Shown: positions 1 to 5,200 of the stretch, piece by piece | Position numbering within the stretch: position 1 is the stretch's first letter | Layout: each line of letters opens with the position of its first letter | Origin: CAZWVA01 sp964636885 | Lineage (GTDB): Bacteria > Desulfobacterota_D > UBA1144 > Nemesobacterales > CSP1-2 | Length of the DNA stretch: 7,127 nt | NCBI GenBank assembly: GCA_964636885.1 | Contig: CAZWVA010000088.1 | Span: 1 to 7,127, forward strand | Reading direction: 5' to 3' | Notes under the pieces: generated by a model | The model's database searches: none | Told to the model about the DNA's origin: nothing | The model's input: only the letters and a program-made list of their open reading frames with translations | Position numbers and translations under genes: made by a program

Positions 1-97
1 TGGTGTTTCCAAACTGGTCTCCCATTATCTGCACCCCGTCTCCCGAGTCCCCCGCAAACTTTACCGTGACTTTATCTAATTTTTCTATTTTCTCCAT
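1..97 (-). CDS. korA: 2-oxoacid:ferredoxin oxidoreductase alpha subunit, N-terminal fragment (KorA-like)
   Basis: Only the first 32 codons are inside the window; the gene continues past the left edge. The translation begins MEKIEKLDKVTVKF and runs into AGDSGDGVQIMGDQFGNT. That glycine-rich GDSGDG(V/M)Q segment is the start of the pyruvate/ketoisovalerate gamma-type domain found at the N-terminus of KorA-type alpha subunits. These enzymes oxidatively decarboxylate 2-oxoglutarate (or a related 2-oxoacid) with CoA and ferredoxin in the cytoplasm, usually with a thiamine-binding beta subunit. The start at 97 is the only available one: an in-frame stop lies four codons upstream. Its SD is poor, with no AGGAGG-like run before the ATG, unlike most genes here. 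Substrate (2-oxoglutarate versus branched-chain oxoacid) cannot be decided from so short a piece, so the symbol is tentative. Confidence 0.8.
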   Translation of the reverse strand, partial: MEKIEKLDKVTVKFAGDSGDGVQIMGDQFGNT

Positions 98-152
98 GGG
101 TTTATTCTATTGAATCTATAGGTTTATACGGATCTTTAGCGATCACAAGAAA

Positions 153-181
153 ATTCTATCATTCATTTTTTTGAATTTCAA
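153..181 (-). promoter_or_regulatory. Promoter of the korA-like gene
   Basis: On the minus strand TTGAAA (plus 176-181) is followed after exactly 17 bp by TAGAAT (plus 153-158). A TG dinucleotide sits one base before the -10, as in an extended -10. Transcription would start near 146, leaving a leader of about 50 nt before the ATG at 97. The -35 lies inside the palindrome at 170-182. Confidence 0.6.
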
Positions 182-182
182 A
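170..182. repeat. 13-bp perfect palindrome over the korA promoter -35
   Basis: TTTGAA-T-TTCAAA is a perfect inverted repeat around one central base. It covers the -35 hexamer of the minus-strand korA-like promoter. It could be a regulator site, but its low complexity means chance is possible. Confidence 0.4.
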
Positions 183-195
183 TCCCCTCAAAGGC

Positions 196-209
196 AAAGG
201 AATTCCTTT
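196..209. repeat. 14-bp perfect palindrome over the lipoprotein promoter -35
   Basis: AAAGGAATTCCTTT reads identically on both strands. It overlaps the -35 position (203-208) of the plus-strand promoter driving the lipoprotein gene. A dimeric repressor bound here would block that promoter. No known operator family is recognised. Confidence 0.45.
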
Positions 210-231
210 AAATCGGAACTTTGGTTATAAT
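203..231 (+). promoter_or_regulatory. Promoter of the HhH lipoprotein gene
   Basis: A perfect TATAAT (226-231) is preceded at 17 bp by TTCCTT (203-208), a weak -35. Transcription would start near 238, giving a leader of about 29 nt. The leader holds AAGGAGG (254-260), six bases before the ATG at 267. The weak -35 overlapping a palindrome would fit a regulated promoter. Confidence 0.6.
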
Positions 232-266
232 ATAGAGCCCAAATAAACTTCATAAGGAGGCCTGCA

Positions 267-710
267 ATGAGAAAGTTTAAATTCCTTCTTGCCGTTTCCT
301 CGGTGTTCTTCGTTTTTTCATTCTACGGATGCAAACAGGAGTCTAAAGAGGTCGGAAAAGAGGTGGAGAAGGTCGAAAGGGGAATTGAAAAGGAACCTAA
401 GAAAGAGGCCAAAAGGGTCGAAATAATAGGTAAGGTGAATATAAATACGGCTACGGTTGAGGAGCTTTCCAAGTTGCCCGGTATTAAGGAGAAACTGGCA
501 AAGAGGATAGTGGCATATAGAGCACAGCATGGAAATTTTAAAACCATTGAGGATATAAAGAACGTAAAGGCCAATTGGGATAAGAGGTTCGATAAGATAA
601 AAGACCATATCACCGTAGGAGAGGTGATGGAACAGACCCCTACAACTGAAACCACACCCGCCCCCGAAGGAGGGGAGGATGCGTCTACGCCCACACCCGA
701 AGCCGATTAG
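267..710 (+). CDS. ComEA-like helix-hairpin-helix lipoprotein
   Basis: A 147-aa exported protein. Residues 1-22 form a signal peptide with a basic start (MRKFKF), a hydrophobic core and a lipobox ending FYGC, so Cys22 should be lipidated; Lys23 at +2 lacks the inner-membrane-retention Asp. Residues 25-50 are a highly charged Glu/Lys linker. Residues 56-117 match the ComEA-type DNA-binding module: VNINTAT (57-63), EELSKLPGIKEKLAKRIVAYR with the first hairpin at PGI (71-73), then FKTIEDIKNV and a terminal KIKDHITV. The second hairpin is degenerate: VKANWDKRF stands where VKGIGEKTF is usual, so the hairpin glycines are lost. The tail (122-147) is rich in Pro, Thr and acidic residues and probably disordered. 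ComEA proteins bind incoming DNA in the periplasm; a lipid anchor plus the tail makes this a variant. DNA uptake is inference, since no other competence gene is present. SD AAGGAGG supports the start. Confidence 0.88.
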   Translation: MRKFKFLLAVSSVFFVFSFYGCKQESKEVGKEVEKVERGIEKEPKKEAKRVEIIGKVNINTATVEELSKLPGIKEKLAKRIVAYRAQHGNFKTIEDIKNVKANWDKRFDKIKDHITVGEVMEQTPTTETTPAPEGGEDASTPTPEAD

Positions 711-751
711 AGGTCTTTTCCCAAACAGTCTACGGATTCGATTACAGGATG

Positions 752-786
752 GGAGGGCGGCCCATTTATTGGCCCCTCGCTTTTTC
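752..786 (+). terminator. Probable intrinsic terminator after the lipoprotein gene
   Basis: GAGG-GC-GGCC pairs with GGCC-CCTC around the loop CATTTATT, with a two-base bulge, and a TTTTTCTTT run follows shortly after. It lies about 40 bp after the lipoprotein stop and before the next promoter. The bulge makes the call moderate. Confidence 0.5.
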
Positions 787-834
787 TTTCATAATCGCCT
801 CTTGCGAATCGCTAAGAACCGTTTTTAATATGTA

Positions 835-861
835 TTGACCGGAGTAATCGTAGTATATAAA
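835..861 (+). promoter_or_regulatory. Candidate promoter of the LLM/dehydrogenase pair
   Basis: TTGACC (835-840) and TATAAA (856-861) are close to consensus but only 15 bp apart, shorter than the preferred 17. An alternative is TTGCGA (802-807), 18 bp, TAATAT (826-831). One of the two probably starts the 887-2910 transcript. SD AAAGGAG (867-873) lies rather far (13 nt) from the ATG. Confidence 0.42.
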
Positions 862-886
862 AGCACAAAGGAGTAGGTCACCAGTT

Positions 887-1918
887 ATGGCGGATCCAAG
901 ATTCGGCATTGTAGCCCCTGCGGGCGAGGAACCGAAGAGGCTTTTGGGTTTTATAAGGCATGCCGAGGAATCCGGGTTTGATAGCTTCTGGGCTGGAGAC
1001 CATATGGTTTTTATGAGACCTGTTGCGTTTGACGTCCTTTCAACGATTGCGGCGGCAAGCGTTATCACGGATAGGATCTTAATGGGCTCTATCTCCGATG
1101 CTCATAAATTCCACCCTGCAGTACTCGCACAGCGGCTTGTCACCCTTGACCACCTGACGGATGGAAGGTTCATACTCGGCTTTGGGATCGGTGAGGCTAT
1201 GAACCTAGACCCCTACGGTATAAGGTGGAATAGACCACTTTCGCGAATGGTTGAGTCGATAAACCTCATGAGAAGGCTCTGGGAAAGCGAGGAGCCTTTT
1301 GACTATGATGGAGAGTTCTTTAAGTTCAAAAAAGCGGTTCTGGGTGCAAAGCCCATTAGAAGAACGGTTCCCATCTATATAGCGGCCCACCGTCCAAGGA
1401 GCCTCCGGGTTGCAGCGGAGATGGGGGATGGTTGGATAACCCTTCCTCAACCCCCTTCCCTATTTGCCAAGAGGAGAAAAGAGGTGGAGGGGTGGAGAGT
1501 AGCTTCGGGAAAGGGTCTTGAGGGTTTCGATATGTGTCAGTATCTCTTCACATCGATTGCGGGGGATAGGGAGTCTGCATTTAAAGCCATAGAACACATG
1601 AGGCACACGATAATCTGGTCTGAGCTTTATGAGGAGGCCTACGGTGTGAACCTCCCGGAAGAGTACAGGGGGTTTGGTTATATGAATGTGATTACGACGG
1701 ATGAAAAAGAGAGGCAGAGGATTATAGATCTAGGAAAATCCTTTTCAAAAGAGGCCATCTTTGATTTCACACTCACAGGCACGGCCAAGGATTGTATAAA
1801 GAGGATAGAAGAGTATATTGAAGCTGGGGCCAATCATTTCCTCATCCACGACTTCAGCGTAGATCGTGAGTGGAGCTATAGGGTTCTTACCGAGGAGGTG
1901 ATTCCGTATTTTAGATGA
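887..1918 (+). CDS. LLM-class (luciferase-like) oxidoreductase, F420-dependent type
   Basis: A 343-aa cytoplasmic TIM-barrel enzyme of the bacterial luciferase-like superfamily. The N-terminus (FGIVAPAGE, strand 1), FWAGDH (34-39), the LDHLTDGRFILGFG stretch (88-100) and GIGEAMN (100-106) match the branch holding F420-dependent glucose-6-phosphate dehydrogenase and methylene-tetrahydromethanopterin reductase. In the former, the DH histidine and the GEAxN glutamate are catalytic, corresponding here to His39 and Glu103. Its active-site Trp is not kept (Met/Phe at 42-43), so glucose-6-phosphate is probably not the substrate. Further family landmarks are SRMVESINLMRRLW (119-132) and VPIYIAAHRPRSL (161-173). 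Length is normal. The ATG at 887 is the only start after the upstream stop. It is translationally coupled to the next gene by an ATGA overlap. The cofactor is inferred; FMN-dependent relatives exist. npdG 3.3 kb downstream supports F420. Confidence 0.85.
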   Translation: MADPRFGIVAPAGEEPKRLLGFIRHAEESGFDSFWAGDHMVFMRPVAFDVLSTIAAASVITDRILMGSISDAHKFHPAVLAQRLVTLDHLTDGRFILGFGIGEAMNLDPYGIRWNRPLSRMVESINLMRRLWESEEPFDYDGEFFKFKKAVLGAKPIRRTVPIYIAAHRPRSLRVAAEMGDGWITLPQPPSLFAKRRKEVEGWRVASGKGLEGFDMCQYLFTSIAGDRESAFKAIEHMRHTIIWSELYEEAYGVNLPEEYRGFGYMNVITTDEKERQRIIDLGKSFSKEAIFDFTLTGTAKDCIKRIEEYIEAGANHFLIHDFSVDREWSYRVLTEEVIPYFR

Positions 1919-2910
1919 AGATCGTATTTTTTGAAGTTAAGGGTTGGGAAAAGGGCTACTTGAGAAAGAGGCTAAAGAGGCATCTTATCGAATTTGAAGA
2001 CGACCACCTGGATCTTAAAAACGTCAAGAAGGCAAAGGGTTTTGACATAGTTTCTACTTTTATCTATTCGAGGATAGATAAACGCATCCTCCAGGAGCTT
2101 CCCAAGTTAAAACTGATAGTCACAAGGTCCACCGGGTTTGACCATATAGATTTAAAGGAATGCAAAAGAAGAAAGGTCATCGTTTGTAATGTGCCCTTTT
2201 ATGGGGAGAACACCGTAGCCGAACATACGTTTGCTTTGATTCTATCTTTATCCAGAAACGTTCATAAATCGTATTTAAGAACACTGAGAAGCGATTTCTC
2301 GACGGAGGGGCTCAAGGGTTTTGACCTCAAAGGAAAGACATTGGGTGTTATTGGAGCTGGACATATAGGGCTTCATGTGATCAGGATTGCGAAGGGTTTT
2401 GGCATGGAGGTTTTGGCTTATGATGTTAATCAGAACGAGTTTCTATCGGAAGTCCTTGGGTTCAGATACGTTTCATTTAAAGAGCTTTTAAATAGATCGG
2501 ATATCATTACGTTGCACGTTCCATACAATAGGTATACCCATCATATGATCAATAAAGATACGATCAATATGATTAAGAAGGGGGCCATTTTAATAAATAC
2601 CTCAAGAGGGGGAGTTGTAAGTACCGAGGCTCTCATAGAGGCTTTAGATAAAAGGATCCTAAGTGGTGTTGGGCTCGATGTCCTAGAAGGCGAGGAATTG
2701 ATAAAGGAAGAAAAACAACTCCTCTACGACAAGAGGAATATAAACACCCTGATTAACCTCGTTAAAGACCACATACTCCTTAGAAGAGACAACGTCGTCT
2801 TTACTCCTCATATAGCTTTCTATAGTAAAGAGGCATTGGAGAGGATCCTCGATACCACGGTAGAGAACATATATGCCTTTTTAGCAAAAAAACCGCAAAA
2901 CGTCGTTTGA
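1915..2910 (+). CDS. D-isomer-specific 2-hydroxyacid dehydrogenase (D-lactate dehydrogenase-like)
   Basis: A 331-aa NAD(P)-dependent enzyme interconverting a 2-oxoacid and its D-2-hydroxyacid in the cytoplasm. The substrate-binding part shows RSTGFDHIDL (71-80) and NTVAEHTFAL (99-108). The Rossmann motif GAGHIG is at 147-152, with an acidic Asp170 at the end of the second strand, which favours NAD over NADP. The catalytic set is complete: Arg231 in NTSRGG, a Glu in GLDVLEGEE (253-261) and His299 in FTPHIAFYS. The extra segment before the catalytic His (about 262-292) resembles the D-lactate dehydrogenase branch rather than short phosphoglycerate-dehydrogenase-like members. The start overlaps the LLM stop as ATGA, with GAGGAGGTG (1892-1900) upstream at a long spacing. 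It is richer in Lys and AT codons than the gene before it. The substrate is not determined; lactate, glycerate or another 2-oxoacid is possible. Confidence 0.88.
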   Translation: MKIVFFEVKGWEKGYLRKRLKRHLIEFEDDHLDLKNVKKAKGFDIVSTFIYSRIDKRILQELPKLKLIVTRSTGFDHIDLKECKRRKVIVCNVPFYGENTVAEHTFALILSLSRNVHKSYLRTLRSDFSTEGLKGFDLKGKTLGVIGAGHIGLHVIRIAKGFGMEVLAYDVNQNEFLSEVLGFRYVSFKELLNRSDIITLHVPYNRYTHHMINKDTINMIKKGAILINTSRGGVVSTEALIEALDKRILSGVGLDVLEGEELIKEEKQLLYDKRNINTLINLVKDHILLRRDNVVFTPHIAFYSKEALERILDTTVENIYAFLAKKPQNVV

Positions 2911-2926
2911 TTCTGAAGGGGAACCA

Positions 2927-3829
2927 TCACAGCCTTATCCCCGTAAGCCTAAAGAGGGCCTCAATGTACTTCTCCTTTGTCTTCTCTATGATATCCTGTG
3001 GAAGAGGAGGAGCCGGCGGTTTTTTATCCCAGTTAATAGAGGTCAGGTAATCCCGTACGAACTGTTTATCAAAGCTCCTCTGAGGCCCTCCGGGTACATA
3101 CCCGTCCATTGGCCAGAACCTCGATGAGTCAGGGGTGAGGAGTTCATCTATTAGTATCAGTTTCCCACTCCACTCCTCGATTCCAAACTCGAATTTCGTA
3201 TCGGCGATGATAATCCCTTTTCCCTCTGCGATCTCTCTTGCCCTTGAGTAGATGGCGATACTCGCTTCCTTTACACGAGTAGCAATGTCCCTGCCCAGGA
3301 TCTCAACCGTCCTTTCAAACGTGATGTTTTCATCATGCCTACCTTCTTCGGCCTTGGTCGATGGTGTAAAAATAGGGCTTTCGAGCTTTGAGGACTCAAG
3401 AAGACCAGGTGGCAGTGGGATTCCACAAACCGTTCCACTTTCCTGGTATTCCTTCCATCCCGACCCCGATATGTATCCACGCACTATACACTCGATGGGG
3501 AGGGGCCTTGTTTTTTTTACCAGCATGCTTCTTCCACTGAGCACGTCTCTGTATTTGTGGAAGATATCGGGATAGTCGTCAACCTCTGTGGAGATGAGAT
3601 GGTTCGGGATGATGTCACTTGTTTTTTTAAACCAGAATTCCGAAATCCGATTGAGAACAATTCCCTTCAATGGAATACCGTTTGGTAAAACGACATCGAA
3701 AGCGGAGATGCGATCTGTGACCACGATAAGGAGCCTGTCTCCCAGGTCGTATATGTCCCTTACCTTCCCTCTTCTCGGCGGCGGTAGGTCGGGAAAATCG
3801 GTCTTCATAACGACTCTTTCTTCCTTCAT
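2927..3829 (-). CDS. purC: Phosphoribosylaminoimidazole-succinocarboxamide (SAICAR) synthase
   Basis: A 300-aa cytoplasmic enzyme of de novo purine synthesis that joins aspartate to CAIR using ATP. Diagnostic segments in order are RRGKVRDIYD (19-28, nucleotide-binding loop), VVTDRISAFDVVLPN (36-50), PIECIVRGYISGSGWKEY (111-128), SPIFTPSTKAEEGRHDENI (151-169), IIADTKFEFG (207-216) and LIDELLTPDSSRFWP (226-240). Length fits the longer, about 300-residue, bacterial and yeast-like form. I place the start at the ATG at 3829 because AAAGGAG (plus 3836-3842) lies six bases upstream. A longer reading from a TTG at 3865 would begin at or upstream of the expected transcript start. It is transcribed alone and converges with the hydroxyacid dehydrogenase, whose stop is 16 bp away. 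No other pur gene is in the window. All key motifs are present, so the enzyme looks functional. Confidence 0.97.
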   Translation of the reverse strand: MKEERVVMKTDFPDLPPPRRGKVRDIYDLGDRLLIVVTDRISAFDVVLPNGIPLKGIVLNRISEFWFKKTSDIIPNHLISTEVDDYPDIFHKYRDVLSGRSMLVKKTRPLPIECIVRGYISGSGWKEYQESGTVCGIPLPPGLLESSKLESPIFTPSTKAEEGRHDENITFERTVEILGRDIATRVKEASIAIYSRAREIAEGKGIIIADTKFEFGIEEWSGKLILIDELLTPDSSRFWPMDGYVPGGPQRSFDKQFVRDYLTSINWDKKPPAPPLPQDIIEKTKEKYIEALFRLTGIRL

Positions 3830-3867
3830 TTCTATCTCCTTTAAGATTTTAGAACCAAACCTCAACT

Positions 3868-3896
3868 ATTATAAGCAAAGGATGGAGTCATTTAAA
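3868..3896 (-). promoter_or_regulatory. purC: purC promoter
   Basis: On the minus strand TTTAAA (plus 3891-3896) is followed after 17 bp by a perfect TATAAT (plus 3868-3873). Transcription would start near 3861, about 32 nt before the ATG at 3829. This rules against the upstream TTG (3865) as a start. Confidence 0.65.
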
Positions 3897-3960
3897 ATGA
3901 ATTGGGTGGTATCGCTTGGGATCGATATCCCGCTTTTCGGTTATTGGTTTCCGACAAGGA

Positions 3961-3989
3961 TTGATAAAGTAAGCGTCATCTAGTACAAT
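3961..3989 (+). promoter_or_regulatory. Strong sigma70-type promoter of the 4264-5055 operon
   Basis: TTGATA (3961-3966), 17 bp, TACAAT (3984-3989) matches consensus at five of six positions in each box with ideal spacing. It is the best promoter in the window. Transcription would start near 3996, about 268 nt before the next convincing ATG, and is divergent from purC. Confidence 0.65.
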
Positions 3990-3995
3990 CAAGAT

Positions 3996-4263
3996 AGGTA
4001 GTAGGTAGGTTTAAGGGGTAGATGGTTTAGCCGTTTTTGAGTTGGGTTTTGGTAAGGCGGATACCGCTTTTATATGCGGGCGAGCGGCTTGAAGAGGCAA
4101 TATAAGGAGGGGCACGTTTAAAAAGAAAGACTACTCGCTAAGGGATGGGGTGAGATCACTAGGGGGACGATAATTTAGAAGAACCCGTTTTCTGTTTTTA
4201 AGTGGCGTTTTTCAAGGAGAGCCGTGTAGGGACTCGGACAGGACCCGAATTAAGGAGGGGAAA
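3996..4263 (+). promoter_or_regulatory. Long 5' leader of unknown function before the 170-aa gene
   Basis: No convincing gene is seen in this stretch. It begins with a tandem TAGGTAG repeat (3995-4008). A hairpin AAGGCGG-ATA-CCGCTTT (4054-4070) follows, and its CCGC could instead pair with GCGG at 4076-4079 or 4084-4087. An orphan AAGGAGG (4104-4110) has no standard start codon after it. Tiny ORFs of one or two codons follow purine-rich runs: ATG-GTT-TAG at 4022, ATG-GGG-TGA at 4145, and GTG-TAG at 4224 after AAGGAG. The true gene start has AAGGAGG at 4252-4258. No riboswitch class I know fits. It may be a regulatory leader, a small RNA, or debris of lost genes. Confidence 0.4.
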
Positions 4264-4776
4264 ATGATCGACAGGGCACTCGGAGTAGCAAAAAGGGAGT
4301 GGGAGAATATAAGGAACTCTCTTTCCATGTGCGGGGACATAGGGGAGTTTAACCCAGACGATTTCGTATGGGATAAGCCCACACATATAAGTAATCTTTC
4401 ATGCCTTATAAACAACCTTATAGAAATGGATACGAAGCTCTTAAGACACGGTTATTCGACTCCTGAAGCCCTTGATGTCTATATCACCCTTGCTACACGC
4501 GCCGCGGAGAGGCTTGGGCTAAGCAGGGTATTGGCTCGTACCTTTGGGAGCGGTTACGGTTATGCCCGAACGGGGTGGCTTGGACTCCAAGAGATAGAAC
4601 AGCAGCAGATCGTTTTTTCAAAGGTGTATTTCCCGGTTGGTTTTAATTTCGATTGGGAGTTCGAATCGCCCCTAGTGAAGGCAAAACTCAAAACGGTGTT
4701 TAACAGGTTCATGAGCTGGCAGAATGATCCTGAGTCCTATACAAGAGAGATGAAGGTGTATTTCGAGGATTTTTGA
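4264..4776 (+). CDS. Uncharacterised 170-aa soluble protein
   Basis: I do not recognise this family. The start is well supported by AAGGAGG (4252-4258), five bases before the ATG. There is no signal peptide and no membrane segment, so a cytoplasmic location is likely. Residues 1-22 and about 40-92 look helical, with an Arg/Ala/Leu-rich helix ARTFGSG-proximal at 79-92 (AAERLGLSRVLAR). A glycine/aromatic stretch follows (FGSGYGYARTGWLGL, 94-108), then a Gln-rich EIEQQQ (110-115) and an aromatic beta-like part (VYFPVGFNFDWEFE, 121-134). The end is helical and acidic (SWQNDPESYTREMKVYFEDF). Two cysteines (Cys23, Cys47) do not form a metal motif. It is first in a likely two-gene operon with the 75-aa cysteine protein 51 bp downstream. 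Codon use matches its neighbours, so a real gene is likely; the function is unknown. Confidence 0.75.
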   Translation: MIDRALGVAKREWENIRNSLSMCGDIGEFNPDDFVWDKPTHISNLSCLINNLIEMDTKLLRHGYSTPEALDVYITLATRAAERLGLSRVLARTFGSGYGYARTGWLGLQEIEQQQIVFSKVYFPVGFNFDWEFESPLVKAKLKTVFNRFMSWQNDPESYTREMKVYFEDF

Positions 4777-4814
4777 CCGAGATATTAAACAGAAATGAAC
4801 AGCCTAAAAGTCTT

Positions 4815-4826
4815 AAGGGGGTGATC
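4815..4826 (+). promoter_or_regulatory. Unusually extended Shine-Dalgarno site
   Basis: AAGGGGGTGATC matches the complement of the usual 16S rRNA 3' end (AAGGAGGTGATC) at 11 of 12 positions and runs to one base before the ATG at 4828. It fixes the start of the 75-aa gene. Confidence 0.6.
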
Positions 4827-4827
4827 G

Positions 4828-5055
4828 ATGGTACTCAAGTTGATCTTTAAAAGGGTCTGTCCCAAATGTGGAACCGTTCACAGAAAGATCGCTTTTGAAG
4901 GCACAAAAGAGGAGTTCTATAGAATCGAAGAACTCGATATCCCTCCCTTTCAGTGCTGTGAGGTGCTCGATGCTGATTCCTACGAAATAATGATAGATGA
5001 GCGTGTCACAAAGAGGGGGCAAATCGAGGATATGTTTGACGTGTTAGAAGGGTAA
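4828..5055 (+). CDS. Small four-cysteine (possible zinc-binding) protein, 75 aa
   Basis: Not assigned to a known family. Residues 9-19 (RVCPKCGTVHR) hold a CPxCG knuckle typical of zinc ribbons. A second cysteine pair is CC at 43-44 within PPFQCCEVL, so Cys11, Cys14, Cys43 and Cys44 could bind one zinc, although adjacent cysteines are atypical (a CxxC is usual). The remainder is acidic with short beta-like stretches (SYEIMIDERV, 51-60) and a final IEDMFDVLEG. There is no export signal. It follows the 170-aa gene by 51 bp without an obvious terminator or promoter in between and has its own excellent SD. Co-transcription suggests a partner role, possibly a small metal or adaptor protein. That role is inference from position and motif alone. 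Confidence 0.7.
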   Translation: MVLKLIFKRVCPKCGTVHRKIAFEGTKEEFYRIEELDIPPFQCCEVLDADSYEIMIDERVTKRGQIEDMFDVLEG

Positions 5056-5056
5056 T

Positions 5057-5077
5057 GACCTGGTTCTAGGGTCTTTT
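5057..5077 (+). terminator. Weak candidate terminator after the 75-aa gene
   Basis: GACC (5057-5060) can pair with GGTC (5070-5073), or the interior CCT with AGG with one bulged base, and TTTTACTTTATT follows. The stem is short. It sits just after the stop and before the npdG promoter. Confidence 0.35.
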
Positions 5078-5142
5078 ACTTTATTGCTCTACCTTCTTTT
5101 TCTTCCTATTACGGCTGTTAAAATAATGTTATTGGCCATGAC

Positions 5143-5170
5143 TTTACTACACCCCATCTTTTGTTAAAAT
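5143..5170 (+). promoter_or_regulatory. npdG: npdG promoter
   Basis: TTTACT (5143-5148), 16 bp, TAAAAT (5165-5170) lies directly upstream of npdG. SD GAGGAG (5187-5192) is eight bases before the ATG at 5201. npdG can therefore be expressed separately from the upstream pair. Confidence 0.5.
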
Positions 5171-5200
5171 AAAGGCAAATTAAACCGAGGAGAAGACAAG

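Noticed and set aside
1205..1450. 81-codon minus-strand frame inside the LLM gene
   Set aside because: It is antisense to a well-supported enzyme and has no SD or family motif.
2918..2942. GGGGA/TCCCC inverted repeat at the convergent junction as a shared terminator
   Set aside because: The stem is only 5 bp with a 15-nt loop and no T run on either strand, and part of it encodes the PurC C-terminus.
3588..3983. 131-codon plus-strand open frame opposite the purC 5' part
   Set aside because: It lies mostly antisense to a clear purC and its translation has no recognisable family features; it is a shadow.
3897..3983. 28-codon ORF (ATG at 3897) with a GGAG at 3884-3887, divergent from purC
   Set aside because: It sits on the purC promoter and overlaps the 3961-3989 promoter boxes. 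It has no promoter of its own and no recognisable motif, so it is too weak to call.
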